From Chromera velia (Eukaryota > Sar > Chromeraceae): a stretch of 24,615 nt of DNA. Below, piece by piece: positions 1 to 9,960 of this stretch (within the stretch, counting starts at the first letter, position 1; every line of letters starts with the position of its first letter). A model generated the notes under the pieces. The model did not search any database, had not been told where the DNA came from, and saw nothing but the letters and a program-made list of their open reading frames with translations. Position numbers and translations under genes: made by a program. Where the stretch lies: assembly GCA_018398765.1 (NCBI GenBank), contig JAHBMJ010001895.1, forward strand, positions 1 through 24,615. Reading direction: 5' to 3'.

Positions 1-305
1 CCGTTCAGCATATTTTTGAGTAATTTTAACAAACAAATGCTTTTTGGACCCACCTCTCATCTTAGGGCTTTAACCCTAGCTATAGCGTGGGCATGCGTGG
101 GCTGGGGTATTTCTGTTTTGTAAGTGCCCCCCGCTTCGCTTTCCGGGGCCATCATGCATGCACTGCATGCATGCCTTTCGAGCTGCATCATCTCAGCCTG
201 CATGCAGCTATAGGATGTATAAAGCCACCTAGCTACTGCATTCCGGATTCTGACTCCTCGATCGTGTTCTGTCTTCATTGTATGTGTGATTCCCCCTTCC
301 TGAAT

Positions 306-933
306 TCAGCACTGGTTTAGCTCTTTCTCGTTGGGAAGAGCAAAAATCGCTTTCCAAATCTCGGTAGGTTGTTTGAGCAACACTTGTACGTGCAACGCTT
401 GAATAGCTTGCCTCGCAAAAGCAGCAGTTTTTTCCTTCACGAACGACGGGGTACGCGTAGAGCTCTTCGATAATGTCAAAAAAAAACGCAACCGTTACCA
501 ATGGGTCAGTCAAATCCCAAGAGCGTTTCAGCAAGTTGGTCCGTAAGTCGTTTCACATATTGCTGTATGGTCGGTCAGTCAATAGGTCAGTCGTTTTGTG
601 GGGGAGGCAGTACTCCGCGCTTGACGAGTAAGAAAAAAGGAAAAGGTCGCTGAGTAAATTCGTTTCCGGACGGTCATTCAGCTGAGGGGATCGCTCTCGC
701 AGTGGGCTCGGAAGACCAATTGCTCATTTGAACACCTTTTCATCGTCAACAGCTCCAAAGATATATACGTCAGACTCGGCCAGTTTGCGCGTCGGACAGC
801 TCAGCAAGACATGCAAAGCCACACCATGCAGCCAGACACTCAATTCTCTCAAAACCCGTACTTGTGGTCTTTGCTTGCCAGCAAATACCTCTTCAACGAC
901 AATTCCGTCGCGTTCAGTTGCTTCGTAACTCAT
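306..933 (-). CDS. Small unknown protein, two-exon model (about 118 aa)
   Basis: I do not recognise this gene. Exon 1 (933-736) starts at an ATG and encodes 66 residues with a hydrophobic, protein-like stretch (VWLHGVALHVLLSC near residues 33-46) followed by AESDVYIFGAVDDEK. It ends in a phase-0 donor AAAAG|GTGTTC. The simplest second exon is 464-306, entered by a phase-0 acceptor that follows a nine-T tract and ending in FALPNEKELNQC and a TGA stop; its middle (TAAFARQAIQALHVQVLL) looks coding. An alternative acceptor at 563-564 opens exon 562 downward, which encodes QYVKRLTDQLAETLLGFD and then stops. A third open segment in yet another frame (PLVTVAFFFDIIEELYAY) lies between. So the 3' half is uncertain: alternative splicing, frameshifts or decay are all possible. 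The gene diverges from the plus-strand gene at 1079. Confidence 0.4.
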
Positions 934-1078
934 TCACACGAAGAGAAAACACTGCGTTGTAAGCAATATTGTTGGATGAATTACGATGGTTCATGTTCGC
1001 CCGAGCACATCGACGATTTCAATTGTTGCATCCAGTTTGCACTTACTTTCCTACTCCTCTTTGTGCGTGTCTCGTAAA
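934..1078. promoter_or_regulatory. Probable shared promoter of a divergent gene pair
   Basis: Only 145 bp separate the two divergent start codons (ATG on the minus strand at 933, ATG on the plus strand at 1079), so promoter and 5'UTR elements of both genes must lie here or inside one of the genes. I see no clear TATA box. The assignment rests on the two gene models being right. Confidence 0.35.
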
Positions 1079-2369
1079 ATGCGCAGTGGTTTCGATGCTG
1101 TGAACTACGACCGATGGTGGCGGGAATCCCTCAAGAAGGAGTCCCACGCCCGGATGTTCCACCCTGCGAACAGAAAAACAGGGACAGCCGCAAACGCCGC
1201 CGGAGCCCTCCCACCCGTCGACGCACCCCACGGGACCTACAGGTCAGAAAACAGTGGGGTACCTCAGAAGTGTCAACAGGCAGAGTACAAGAGACATTTT
1301 TCAGCAAATTCACGTAGAAAGGAGCTGACAGATCTCAACGGCCTCTGCACGTTCATGGGCAAAGGACAAAGATACTGACGCATTTGTATGAAGCAAAACA
1401 TTCGTCAATGAGAAAACGAAAAAGAAAGATGGACTGACACACAGACAGATGGACGGACGGACGGACGGACTGGTGAGGCCCAAAAGCATGCACGCAAGGC
1501 TTGCAGACTGACGGACAGGCACACGGCGGGACACTGCGTGTGTGAAGCTACCTCAATTGTTGTTCAGGGACCTCTCTCTTCTTCCGTACACTTTATTCCT
1601 GTCCCAAATAAAATGCACTCAGCACACAGTTTACAAATAACTCTTTGCCAGCAAAAAAGGACCAATACTCTGATAGAGAGGCTGGCTCCACAAACAACCT
1701 GATTGCAGGTACGAGACCGCCTACGACAAGACGCACAACGCATCCAAGGGACCCCATCCCCCCGTCCCCGCCCGACCCCACTATCAGTCAGGAGACCTCG
1801 TCACGAGGACCATCGGACTCAAGCGAACTATCCCCCTCGCTCCCCAGCTGGGATATGTCGAGAGTCCCCCCACCTTTTCCCTCCGACCAGATGAACTTGG
1901 TCTGGGCACCTACAGGCCTGTCACCTCATACGATCCCCCCCCCATCGCCTGCGTGGACCCACCGCCCCCGATGGTTGCGGCGGTCCCAACCGTCGTGGCC
2001 CCCCCTCTCACTGCACGCCCGACTGCGTCTGCACATTACAGTCAGGGAGGACGCCCCGGCCGTTCGTACTACGCCCACATGCCCTCGACAGCGCCGATGA
2101 GTCGGCACGCGGACCACCGAAGCGTGCCGATGCCGACTAACACCTGGCTGCCGTGGAACGCGAAATCGGGACTTGTCTCGTACAAGTCTCGAATGCCGAC
2201 GGGGGTGTCCAGACACCGCACGGGAGGGGGCAGTGGGATGATGAGCGGGTACGCGGCGGCCTTCAACTACACCGGTGGCCTGGAGGCGGGGTTCACACAG
2301 TGCGGGTGTGGGTATCCCCGGCCTGTTCCGGGAACGGTAGCAGAAGGGGGGGTTCTCGATGATTTCTGA
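1079..2369 (+). CDS. Unknown Pro/Tyr-rich protein, two exons (274 aa)
   Basis: Exon 1 is 1079-1242, starting ATGCGCAGTGG, and ends TAC AG|GTCAGA (phase 2). Exon 2 is 1709-2369, entered by GATTGCAG|G, which restores the frame as TYR-YETAYDKTHN; the total is 825 nt, a whole number of codons. The product has no signal peptide or membrane segment. The N-terminus carries NYDRWWRESLKKE. The middle is proline-rich with repeated short Tyr/Pro motifs (LGLGTYRPVTSYDPPP), and the C-terminus is Gly/Tyr-rich, ending GTVAEGGVLDDF. Exon 2 is strongly GC-rich compared with the flanks. The family is unknown to me. Short Y-P motif proteins of this build occur among ciliary microtubule inner proteins, but that is only a resemblance. 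Further 5' exons cannot be excluded because the frame stays open upstream of the chosen ATG. Confidence 0.6.
1454..1472. repeat. (GGAC)n microsatellite within an intron
   Basis: A short run of about five GGAC/GACG units lies inside the 466-nt intron (1243-1708) of the plus-strand gene at 1079-2369. Confidence 0.7.
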
Positions 2370-2374
2370 ATAAA
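2369..2374 (+). terminator. Candidate AATAAA polyadenylation signal overlapping the stop codon
   Basis: AATAAA starts on the last base of the TGA stop of the 274-aa gene (TGAATAAAG). If used, the 3'UTR would be extremely short and would end before the pyrimidine array at 2474. Whether this lineage uses AATAAA is not known from the window. Confidence 0.25.
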
Positions 2375-2473
2375 GAAAGGGAAGGAGACAGCCTCGAGGA
2401 AAGGGAAGAGGAGGGGAGTTGATCTCTCTCTTTCTCTTTGGCTGAAGACGTAATCTGTCTGTTTTCTGAACCT

Positions 2474-2584
2474 CTTCTTTCTTTCTTTCTTTTCTTTTCT
2501 TTTCTTTTCTTTTCTTTCTTTCTTTCTTTCTTTCGTTCGTTCGTTCGTCTCTTTCTCTCTCTCTCTCTGTCTCTCTCTCTCTCT
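2474..2584. repeat. Compound pyrimidine microsatellite (TTTC/TTTTC/TTCG/TC)n
   Basis: About 110 bp are almost purely C and T on the plus strand: TTTC units, then five TTTTC units, then TTTC, four TTCG units, then (TC)n. The strand asymmetry makes it triplex (H-DNA) prone. Reading frames that cross it are artefacts. Confidence 0.9.
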
Positions 2585-4400
2585 TATGTTTTGCTTGGGG
2601 TGTCTCTCTTCCTCTTGCTCGGGATGTGTGTGCTTGGACGGCGACTTGAAGTTAAATGACCTGTTTCTGACCGTTTGGTCTGTTGATCGGTTGATCGATT
2701 GATTGATAGCATGTAGGAGCAGGGGGGGCAGGAGCCTTATGGGACTGGAAGAGAGAGAAGAGATCGAAGGGGAGCGAGAAACTAGACCAAATCGAATGCA
2801 GGAAAGGCGGCTGGGAAACGTCGAAGGGTGTGTGGAGAGAGAGCTCTTAAGTTGGACACGTTTGTTTTCTCTCTTCGTTTCTCTCTGTCTTTGTTTCTTC
2901 CTTTCTTCTTTCATTGTGCTTGATGCTGGCCGGAAAAGGTGTGGCCGAAAAGGGTAGGTCTACCTGGCAGGTTTGCGTTGAAAGGAGAGAAGATGAATCG
3001 AGACGAGGGAGAGACGAAAAAAAAAACGTTTTGAGTCGTCTCTCTGTCCAGATGTCCTCTTGAGGTAGAGAGACATGGAAAGAGAGGGCGGGGGTGGATT
3101 TTTGAAGATGAAGCTGCTGAGTTGGGAGCTGTGTCAACTCGCAGAGAGAGAAACGGGTGGAACGAGAGATGAAAGGAAGGAAAGGAAAATAAAAGAGATT
3201 TTTTCTGCATGTGGCCCATAGAAATCACAGTTTTTTCTGTCAATCAATCAACTTCGAGTTCCCTTACCCAATCACTCCGCATCACTCAATCGCTCAGGCG
3301 AAACCGAAAAAAGAAGAAAGAAATTGATGTTCCAGGAGGTTCGTGCAAGTTTTACCCATGCGACAACACGCTGGTGTGCATGCCTGCATTCAAGCCTTCG
3401 GCCCAATCGGAGTCTGCATGCACATAATTTCCTGATGTGTACCCCCGCTCGTTGATGCTGATACTTATTCACCTCACTACCTTAATGAAAACTGAAAGAA
3501 CGTCAATTGTTCCATGCGATGCATTGCGTGAGTCCGTTCTTCGATCGCACATGTACCGGCTGCACCTCTCCTTCATCCCAGGTACCGAAGCATCAAAAAA
3601 CAAGAGAGGGCAGGAGGCAACATACAAAAGGGTATGCACATAATTTCCTGTCCTTTCTCGTTCTCTCGTTCCAGGAAGAGAAAAAAAAAAGAGAGAGAGG
3701 GAGGGAGGGAAAGCGAACTGAAGAGGGAGAAACAGAACTGTCCCTGCAGGCTGGAATCCGTTGCACAAAGCGCAAGCATCAAAACAATTCCATGAAGTGA
3801 GTGAAGCACTCACTGCCGTCTGCGTGAATGCGATGGGGATGTTTCAGAACATTTCTTCTTTTACATGGTGCATACATGAAAAAAATTGAGTTACGTCAGT
3901 GTACGGCAGGCTGTCCATCCTACCTCTTTGCTCAGCTAGTTGCTCAGGCTCGTCTGAACACGAATCCAGCCGATCGGTCGATCGAATTCTGCAAGAACTC
4001 TGCATGCATGAGAGTGGGTGTCACAGAGGGGGGTTTTCAACGCTATACTGAGCTTTTTCGTCCACCGGCCCTCTTTACCTACCTCTCTGTCACTAGCTGC
4101 TTTGTATTAAACCTCTGTCTGTTTCGTAAATGCCCACGGACCGCCCTTAGCCATTCAGTTACGATAACCGCCGGGTTTAGTCACATGATTAATATCAAAT
4201 AAAACTACAAATGAAACAGTGCAGTGATTTGACTGCCAACTTGTTTGCTAGGGAGCCTAGGGGTATCACAGAGAAAAAAAAAATGAATAACTCTCTTTAT
4301 CAGGTACTTTTTTTTTGTTTAACACAACTGTTATTTAGCTGTTACACGGGTGTTGCACACGTGTTGCAAGGTGTTGTAGGCCAAAAAAAAAAAAAGTAGA
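2585..4400. other. Intergenic low-complexity DNA, no supportable gene
   Basis: The stretch is GA- and CT-biased with poly-A runs. Open frames here are Ser/Phe/Leu- or Lys/Arg/Glu-rich in the way purine- or pyrimidine-rich DNA predicts, lack consistent splice sites and show no recognisable domain. A 17-bp direct repeat (ATGCACATAATTTCCTG) occurs at 3418-3434 and again at 3634-3650. I see no RNA gene. Confidence 0.5.
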
Positions 4401-4850
4401 TAATTCGTTTTTTTAGAGAGTTTTTCTTTTTTTTTGCTGTGACATGCCTAGCTTGTTTGTTATTTATGTTATTTAACGTATTTAATATCGTATTACTGTC
4501 ACGAGACTTTCTTTTATACTACTAGCTACTAGCTAAGGCACTCAGTTTTTATAATTATTAATTAATAATTTAATAATAGTATACTTGATCTGTATATTAC
4601 TAGGCTAGTTACTAGGTACATTATGGTTATAATCATCAGTTAATGATAATATTTCATTTTTAGTTTCATTCACAATCTAGTTCACAATTCATGAATCACA
4701 TTTTACTGAATCGAACTAGCTAGATAATATTTGAATATATATTATAGTTTTGTTCATCAATGAAATATGTCAATGTTAGAATGATTATTCTGATCAAATT
4801 CTAAATCTCATTTCAAAGTTCAAAATTGAAAATTCTAAATCGATTTTTTC
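4401..4850. other. AT-rich intergenic stretch
   Basis: Strongly AT-rich DNA with short palindromic runs such as TAATTATTAATTAATAATT near 4551-4570 and repeated CTAGCTA motifs. No ORF of note, tRNA or rRNA was seen. Confidence 0.6.
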
Positions 4851-4935
4851 AAATTAAAGGAGGGGCACGCTGAAGCGACCTTGACTCCAAGTCCTTCGCC
4901 TTCACCCAGGAATCACCCTTCAAGCTTTCAATATA
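4851..4935 (-). pseudogene. Decayed copy of exon 6 (plus donor) of the secreted-protein gene
   Basis: This segment matches 5937-6003 nearly base for base, apart from short insertions of about 6 bp (AAGTCC) and 11 bp (AGGAATCACCC) and a few substitutions. On the minus strand it carries ATTGAAAGCTTGAAGGGTGA and GAGTCAAGGT, that is the 3' end of exon 6, the exon-intron boundary and the first bases of the intron of the gene at 5192-6953. The donor is altered from GTGCGT to GTCGCT. The insertions break the reading frame. It lies about 260 bp beyond the stop codon of the parent gene in AT-rich DNA, so it is best read as a partial-duplication remnant. Confidence 0.7.
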
Positions 4936-5191
4936 GAATGATAATTTCAATGATTTATAGAGTGGCTAAGAATGATAAATCACTGAATTTGTGACTGAAA
5001 TTAATTCATTGATTGATTAGACAGTTTAGACTAATTATTAATAATTGGTTGCTGGATTGATTTATTGATCACACATGTTCATACTTTCAATTTATGAAAA
5101 CCAGCGCAAAAAGGTTTGGTAGAAGACTTAGTTTGCACTTCCAAAACATAATTCTTTGTTTTGAGACGTTTTCATACAACCGGGGATTCAT

Positions 5192-6953
5192 TTAAGAGCC
5201 GGCATTCGCTTTCATCAGCTGGTCAATGATCTGCTTCTCGGCAGCCCGAATCCCATCACTATCGTCGACGTGAAAATGTGGCCCGTCGCTGTGACCTTCC
5301 GCAGCTGGTTTGGCCTGGGAGGCCTTGGCACGCACCTGTCCTCGCTCGTTCATCGTATCCGAAAGAACGCGCATCATATCCTGTTGACTCTTCGCGAGCT
5401 CGCTGCAATGTACAGCACAAGCGAGCCAAAAGTTTGTGGTGGACGCGAGCATCCAGCTGTTTCAGTTCTTGCAAGGCGGTGGCACTTCGATAGCACTCAC
5501 TGCTCATCGATGCTCGGATCTTTATGCGCGTGGAGGAATTTTGTGAGCTGATCGAAGTACTGTGACAAGGGCCCTTCTTGCCTGCATACAGGATCGAATG
5601 GCAGAGTCTCAAGATTCTGATTCAATTTCTGCACATCAACCTCAGGTGAGTTCTTTGAGGTGAACCGCCCACCTCAAATCACTTTCCGAGAGAACACCGA
5701 GCTCAACCAAAGCTTGTCCCCCTTCCACCGTCTGAAGCTGATCAGGGTCTATTTTTTCGGCTTCATCGAGGAAAGAGTTTTGGTGAAACTGCTGCTGAAA
5801 ACGTGAGGCATCGATTCCAGCCTCAGCACCATAGTTCTTTCCCAGCTGTCTTAAAAAGTCACTTGTCAGCTGGGCGACCTGCAGACGTCATGACTACGTA
5901 TACTGAATGTGCATACGAGAGTATGAGATCGATGTTTTCAAAAGGAGGACCACGCCGAACGCACCTTGACTCCTTCGCCTTCACCCTTCAAGCTTTCAAT
6001 ATTGGCCTCAGACGTCCAATAGTTGGACATCTGAAAGAACGTTCATCAGATCGACAAAAGCGCAGTGAGTTTTCTGAGGAGGAGCGTCATCTGACCGCCC
6101 CAGAACAGGAAAGTTGCTGGACGCACCGCGTTCATGAGCTGTGCAGCGTACTGTGGAGGGATCTTGACCCCCATTGCCTTCGACATGTCTTTGAATGCTT
6201 TGTGGAGCTCGGCCGCGGATTCTTGCATTCGGATCGACGCCAGATTCGCATCTCCATTGTGTAAGGCGGCAACCCTGCAGTTGGACTTTCATATCTGCTT
6301 TCAGCTTGTTGCTAGTAGACCAATCGACCTCCGACGGCGTCCAAAAACTCACGAGTCTGTAAATTTGAAGATGCCCTGAGGAAGAACCTCCACAGGGTCA
6401 TGATCCATCTTGCTGCAGTTGAAAGTTGAGAAGGCGGGCGGTTTGGTGCTCTTAGTTGGAGTTCCTACAGGCCGTTCTGTCATCGATCGTTCGAAGACTC
6501 ACTCTCCGTGTTCCGCTTTCAGCTTCTTCATGACATCTTGCCTGCGATTCGTTCAAGAAGCATCGAAAATGAATCCAGCTTTGACTGAGCACAAAAAATG
6601 AATCCACGATGAGTCCGTTTTGCGCACCAAAGAGTGAAGGTTGCCACGGGTTCCGAAACCATCTGTGGGATCTTCAAAATCGCGGGTTCGTGATGCGCAG
6701 AAGGCTTCAGCGGTAATTGGCGGAACTCTGAGTTCTGCCGACCCCCGAAGAGAACGTCTGGAGAGAAAAGGAACCAGAGCAGCTCGGTTTTGGCACCTCC
6801 AAGCGATTTTCACGCCGAAGCATGGCGGCCAAGGAACCCACCTTGTTCTTCTTTCCACCACTTCTTGGCGTCAATCTCGCCATCGTCGACTGCAATGCTG
6901 GGCACGACGGCCAGAGCAATAAAGGAGAACAGGGCCCGCCAGAGGAACCCCAT
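5192..6953 (-). CDS. Secreted helical protein of unknown function, nine exons (350 aa)
   Basis: Exons on the minus strand: 6953-6842, 6757-6628, 6541-6503, 6412-6353, 6274-6127, 6030-5965, 5878-5673, 5581-5501, 5402-5192. Phases close at every junction and the total is 1053 nt including TAA. Donors share a GTGNGY form (GTGGGT, GTGCGC, GTGAGT, GTGCGT, GTGGGC); introns are about 80-100 nt and acceptors end in CAG. The protein begins MGFLWRALFSFIALAVVPSIA, a clear signal peptide with likely cleavage after residue 21, followed by DDGEIDAKKWWKEEQ. The rest is soluble, Gln/Glu/Lys/Ala-rich and probably helical (ESAAELHKAFKDMSKAMGV; AQLTSDFLRQLGKNYGAEAG; AKSQQDMMRVLSDTMNERG). It has no further membrane segment, no Cys-rich pattern and no family I recognise. 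The C-terminus ends KQIIDQLMKANAGS. The last exon could contain another intron at its GTGCGT, but the frame reads through. Probably secreted or luminal; function unknown. Confidence 0.8.
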
Positions 6954-8199
6954 TTCGTTTGTTTTCGAGCGCCGCTCGTCACTTTTTTTTGTCGGCGCCC
7001 CAAGGAAAGGTTCAGTCGGAGTCCAAATGATCTCGACAATGAGATCAGGCGGGCTTGTTTTCGAGTCGACGCTTGTTTGGACCAATTTATAGACGTGCAG
7101 GGTCGTTGATTCGCGCCAGCTGTACAAAGAACTGCGGCTGTACGTCTGTATATTAATATGAATATCTTGATATACTTTCGGTATTGAAATCGATTCGCAA
7201 CGGCCGGAGATATCGATCATCGATCGACTGTCACATCGATAAAGATGCATATTGCAACACATTGCAACATGCACACTGATGTTAATTTTTTTACAGTCAA
7301 GTCAGTGCACGCGCGCAAAGCGCGCCAATTAAACCATACACAATCATACAAACACCACCCAGGATCACCCACATACATCTATTGTAATGTCCCTACGGGA
7401 CATGCCGGGGCCCCCAGGGGTGAGATAGGGTGAGAGCACTGAGAAGTGCGCCCATGATCGTAGTACATGCATGCAATAGGTTCCCCTTCCCATATTAATA
7501 TATGGTGCATGACAAAACCCTCAATCACGGTTGTTGGCTGCGCAAAGGCGTAGCCGCGGTATCTGTAAATGCCATAGATAGCCGGAGATGGCTAAACGGG
7601 CTTCAAGACCTAGCTTCAAGACGGTTGAGAAGAAGAAATAAGAAGAGCTCTGCTATTAGATACGTTTAGATACGTTTGCTAATAAGAAAATTAATGACGT
7701 ACAAGGACTTCGCTAACACATGGTATTAACGTGAATAAACGTGAAAGAGAAAATGAAATTGCAACTATAGCAATACATTACTGATAAATCTTTAACAACT
7801 TATTTTTGCTTATAAAAAAAAAAATCTCAGTACTCCCCGCTTAAATTTACTTACATTTCTATTTTTTATTTACGGAGTCAATATATAGGTCTTTTACATA
7901 CAGACACACATGCTGTGATGTTTCTTTTATTTACTTTTATTTATATTTTAGCTATTCTAGTAGTAGCATAGTAGCATATGTAGTAGCCAAACATTATATA
8001 CGCCTTCTATTATCAACTTGCTCTTTTAAATTATCTAGCTGTGACTGAGACTGTGAGCTAGTCTATAAAATATTTGAATACAACGTTATACAAGTCCTAA
8101 ACTGTACGCTTGCTACGCTTACGGTATTAGTTGCTGTAGTTGATTGTGCTCATTTACCTACTCACTAACACACTTAGTCACTGACTCATTGAGTCATTC
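6954..8199. other. Intergenic DNA, promoter side of the secreted-protein gene
   Basis: The part next to 6953 must hold the 5'UTR and promoter of the minus-strand gene. The rest is mixed: a GC-rich patch at 7385-7440 (GGGACATGCCGGGGCCCCCA), then AT-rich DNA to 8180 with short open frames only. No gene was supported. Confidence 0.5.
7347..7376. repeat. Dispersed repeat, copy 1 (CACCACCCAGGATCAC...)
   Basis: CACCACCCAGGATCACCCACATACATC here recurs at 10624-10661, where a 10-bp insertion (CATGGATCAC, itself a near-duplication) splits it. Both copies sit next to GC-rich patches, suggesting fragments of a dispersed repeat or transposable element. Confidence 0.6.
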
Positions 8200-8279
8200 T
8201 TGTTTTCCTCACTAATTCACTCACTCACTGTCTTACTTGCTCATTCACTTGCTCCCTCATTTTCCCTGTCTCTCTTCGA

Positions 8280-9960
8280 TCACTCACCCACATGCCCAAA
8301 GTTAACGGCTTCTATCAATACTCTCACATCTACATGCCCGAACGGCTTTTGTTCACACAATTACTCTCTCTGCCTCTCTTCGTTTATTTCTATTTACTCA
8401 CAAGCCCTAGCGGCTTGAAGTTCTCTTTACACACTGAGTCTCATTCTCTCTTAGTGATAGGCTATCTCTATTTATTCAGGTACCCACACGCCCATGCAAA
8501 TATCTTCTGCTGATATGCTTGTACGAGTCCTTGTCCCTCTTCATTCACCCACACGCCCAACCGGCTCCTGTTCACCTAGCTTGTTCACACCGGTTCACAT
8601 ACTCGCTTTCTTTGTCTGTGTTCATGCACCTACACCATTGTGACGCCCCAAACGGCTTCTGTTTACAGTATCACACTCGCTCTCCATGTCTTTCTTCATC
8701 ATTCTTCATTGATTCACTGCATGAGGCCCAAGCAGCTTCTGTTCACACACTCGGTCTCCTTGTATCTCCTTATCTCTCTTCATTCACTCACATGCCCAAA
8801 CGGCTTCTGTTTATATACTCACTCTCTCTATCTCTCTTAATTTATCAGCAGGCCCAAGTGGCTTCTCTTCACGCACTTGATATCTCTTCATTCATCCACA
8901 GGCCTAGCCATAGGCCTGAACGGCTTTTGTTTAATAACATACAATTGATCCCTCTTCATTCATCCACGGGCCCAAACGGCTCCTGTTCCTAGCTTCTGTT
9001 CACACACTCACTCTCCTTGTCTCTCTTTCTTCGCTTGCACGCCCAACCGGTTTCTGTTCACACACTCGCTCTCCTTGTATCTCCTTGTTTCCCTTCATTC
9101 ACCCACACGCCCAAGCAGCTTCTGTTCACACATTCGCTCTCCTTATATCTCCTTGTCTCCCTTTATTCACCCACACGCCCAAGCGGCTTCTGTTCACACA
9201 CTCACTCTTCTTATATCTCCTTGTCTTCCTTCATTCACCCACACACCCAAACGGCTTCTGTTCACACATTTGTTCTCTCTGTCTCTTTTCACTCATTTAT
9301 AGGCCCAAGCGGCTTCTGTATCTTTCTGTTCACACACTTGATCTCTCTTCATTCATCCACAGGCCTAACCAGCGGCCCAAGCGGCTTTTTTTCAATAACA
9401 CACAATTGATCTCTCTTCATTCATCCACGGGCCCAAGCGACTTCTGTTCATATACTTGTTCTCCTTGTCTCGCCTGCACGCCAAACGGCTTCTGTTCACA
9501 AACTCATATATACATACTCATAAACATGCTCGCTCTCTCCATCTCTCTTCATTCATCCACCTGCAGGCCTAAGCGGATTCTGGTACTGCACATACTTTCT
9601 TTTCATACCCCTCTTTTTCCATGCACCCGCACGCCCAAACATTCAGCCACACGCCCAAATGGCTTCTGACAGTGTTCACACACTTGCTTACTTAGCTTTA
9701 TCCACAAGCCCAAACGGCTTCTGTTCACAAACTTATATATACATACTCATAAACATGCTCGCTCTCTCCATCTCTCTTCATTCATCCACCTGCAGGCCTA
9801 AGCGGATTCTGGTACTGCACATACTTTCTTTTCATACCCCTCTTTTTCCATGTACCCGCACGCCCAAACATTCAGCCACACGCCCAAATGGCTTCTGACA
9901 GTGTTTACACACTTGCTTACCTAGCTTTATCCATAAACCCAAACGGCTTCTGTTCACATC
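8280..9960. repeat. Degenerate minisatellite array, period about 60-80 bp
   Basis: The unit core is roughly CCCAAGCGGCTTCTGTTCAC followed by ACTCGCTCTCCTTGTCTC and CTTCATTCACCCACACG. More than 20 imperfect copies are present, differing by substitutions (AAACGG, AAGCGG, AACCGG) and by deletions. The plus-strand frames through it give recurring PNGFCSHT- or PKRLLFTHS-like peptides in different frames, interrupted by stops, so I treat it as non-coding tandem repeat DNA. The sequence just before it (8160-8280) is a degenerate TCACTCAC-type run. Confidence 0.9.
9482..9939. repeat. 229-bp tandem duplication within the minisatellite
   Basis: 9482-9710 and 9711-9939 are near-identical, period 229 bp, both beginning CAAACGGCTTCTGTTCACAA. 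They differ at only a few bases (for example CAAACTCATAT versus CAAACTTATAT, CTTACTTAGC versus CTTACCTAGC). This is a recent higher-order duplication of several decayed minisatellite units. Confidence 0.92.

Noticed and set aside
2267-2914. 215-codon minus-strand ORF rich in Arg/Glu/Lys
   Set aside because: It is antisense to the 3' end of the 274-aa gene and to the pyrimidine microsatellite; its composition is explained by the repeat.
3828-4202. 124-codon plus-strand ORF
   Set aside because: No family resemblance, no splice signals, and its composition is like the surrounding intergenic DNA.
7578-7640. tRNA-like start (GCCGGAGATGGCTAAACGGG) with a plausible A-box
   Set aside because: There is no matching B-box (the downstream GGTTGAGAAG lacks the GGTTCGA core), no closing acceptor stem and no convincing anticodon arm.
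8519-9898. Long plus-strand ORFs of recurring PNGFCSHT/PKRLLFTHS peptides
   Set aside because: They are translations of a minisatellite: the same DNA unit is read in different frames, with stops between them and no splice or start context.
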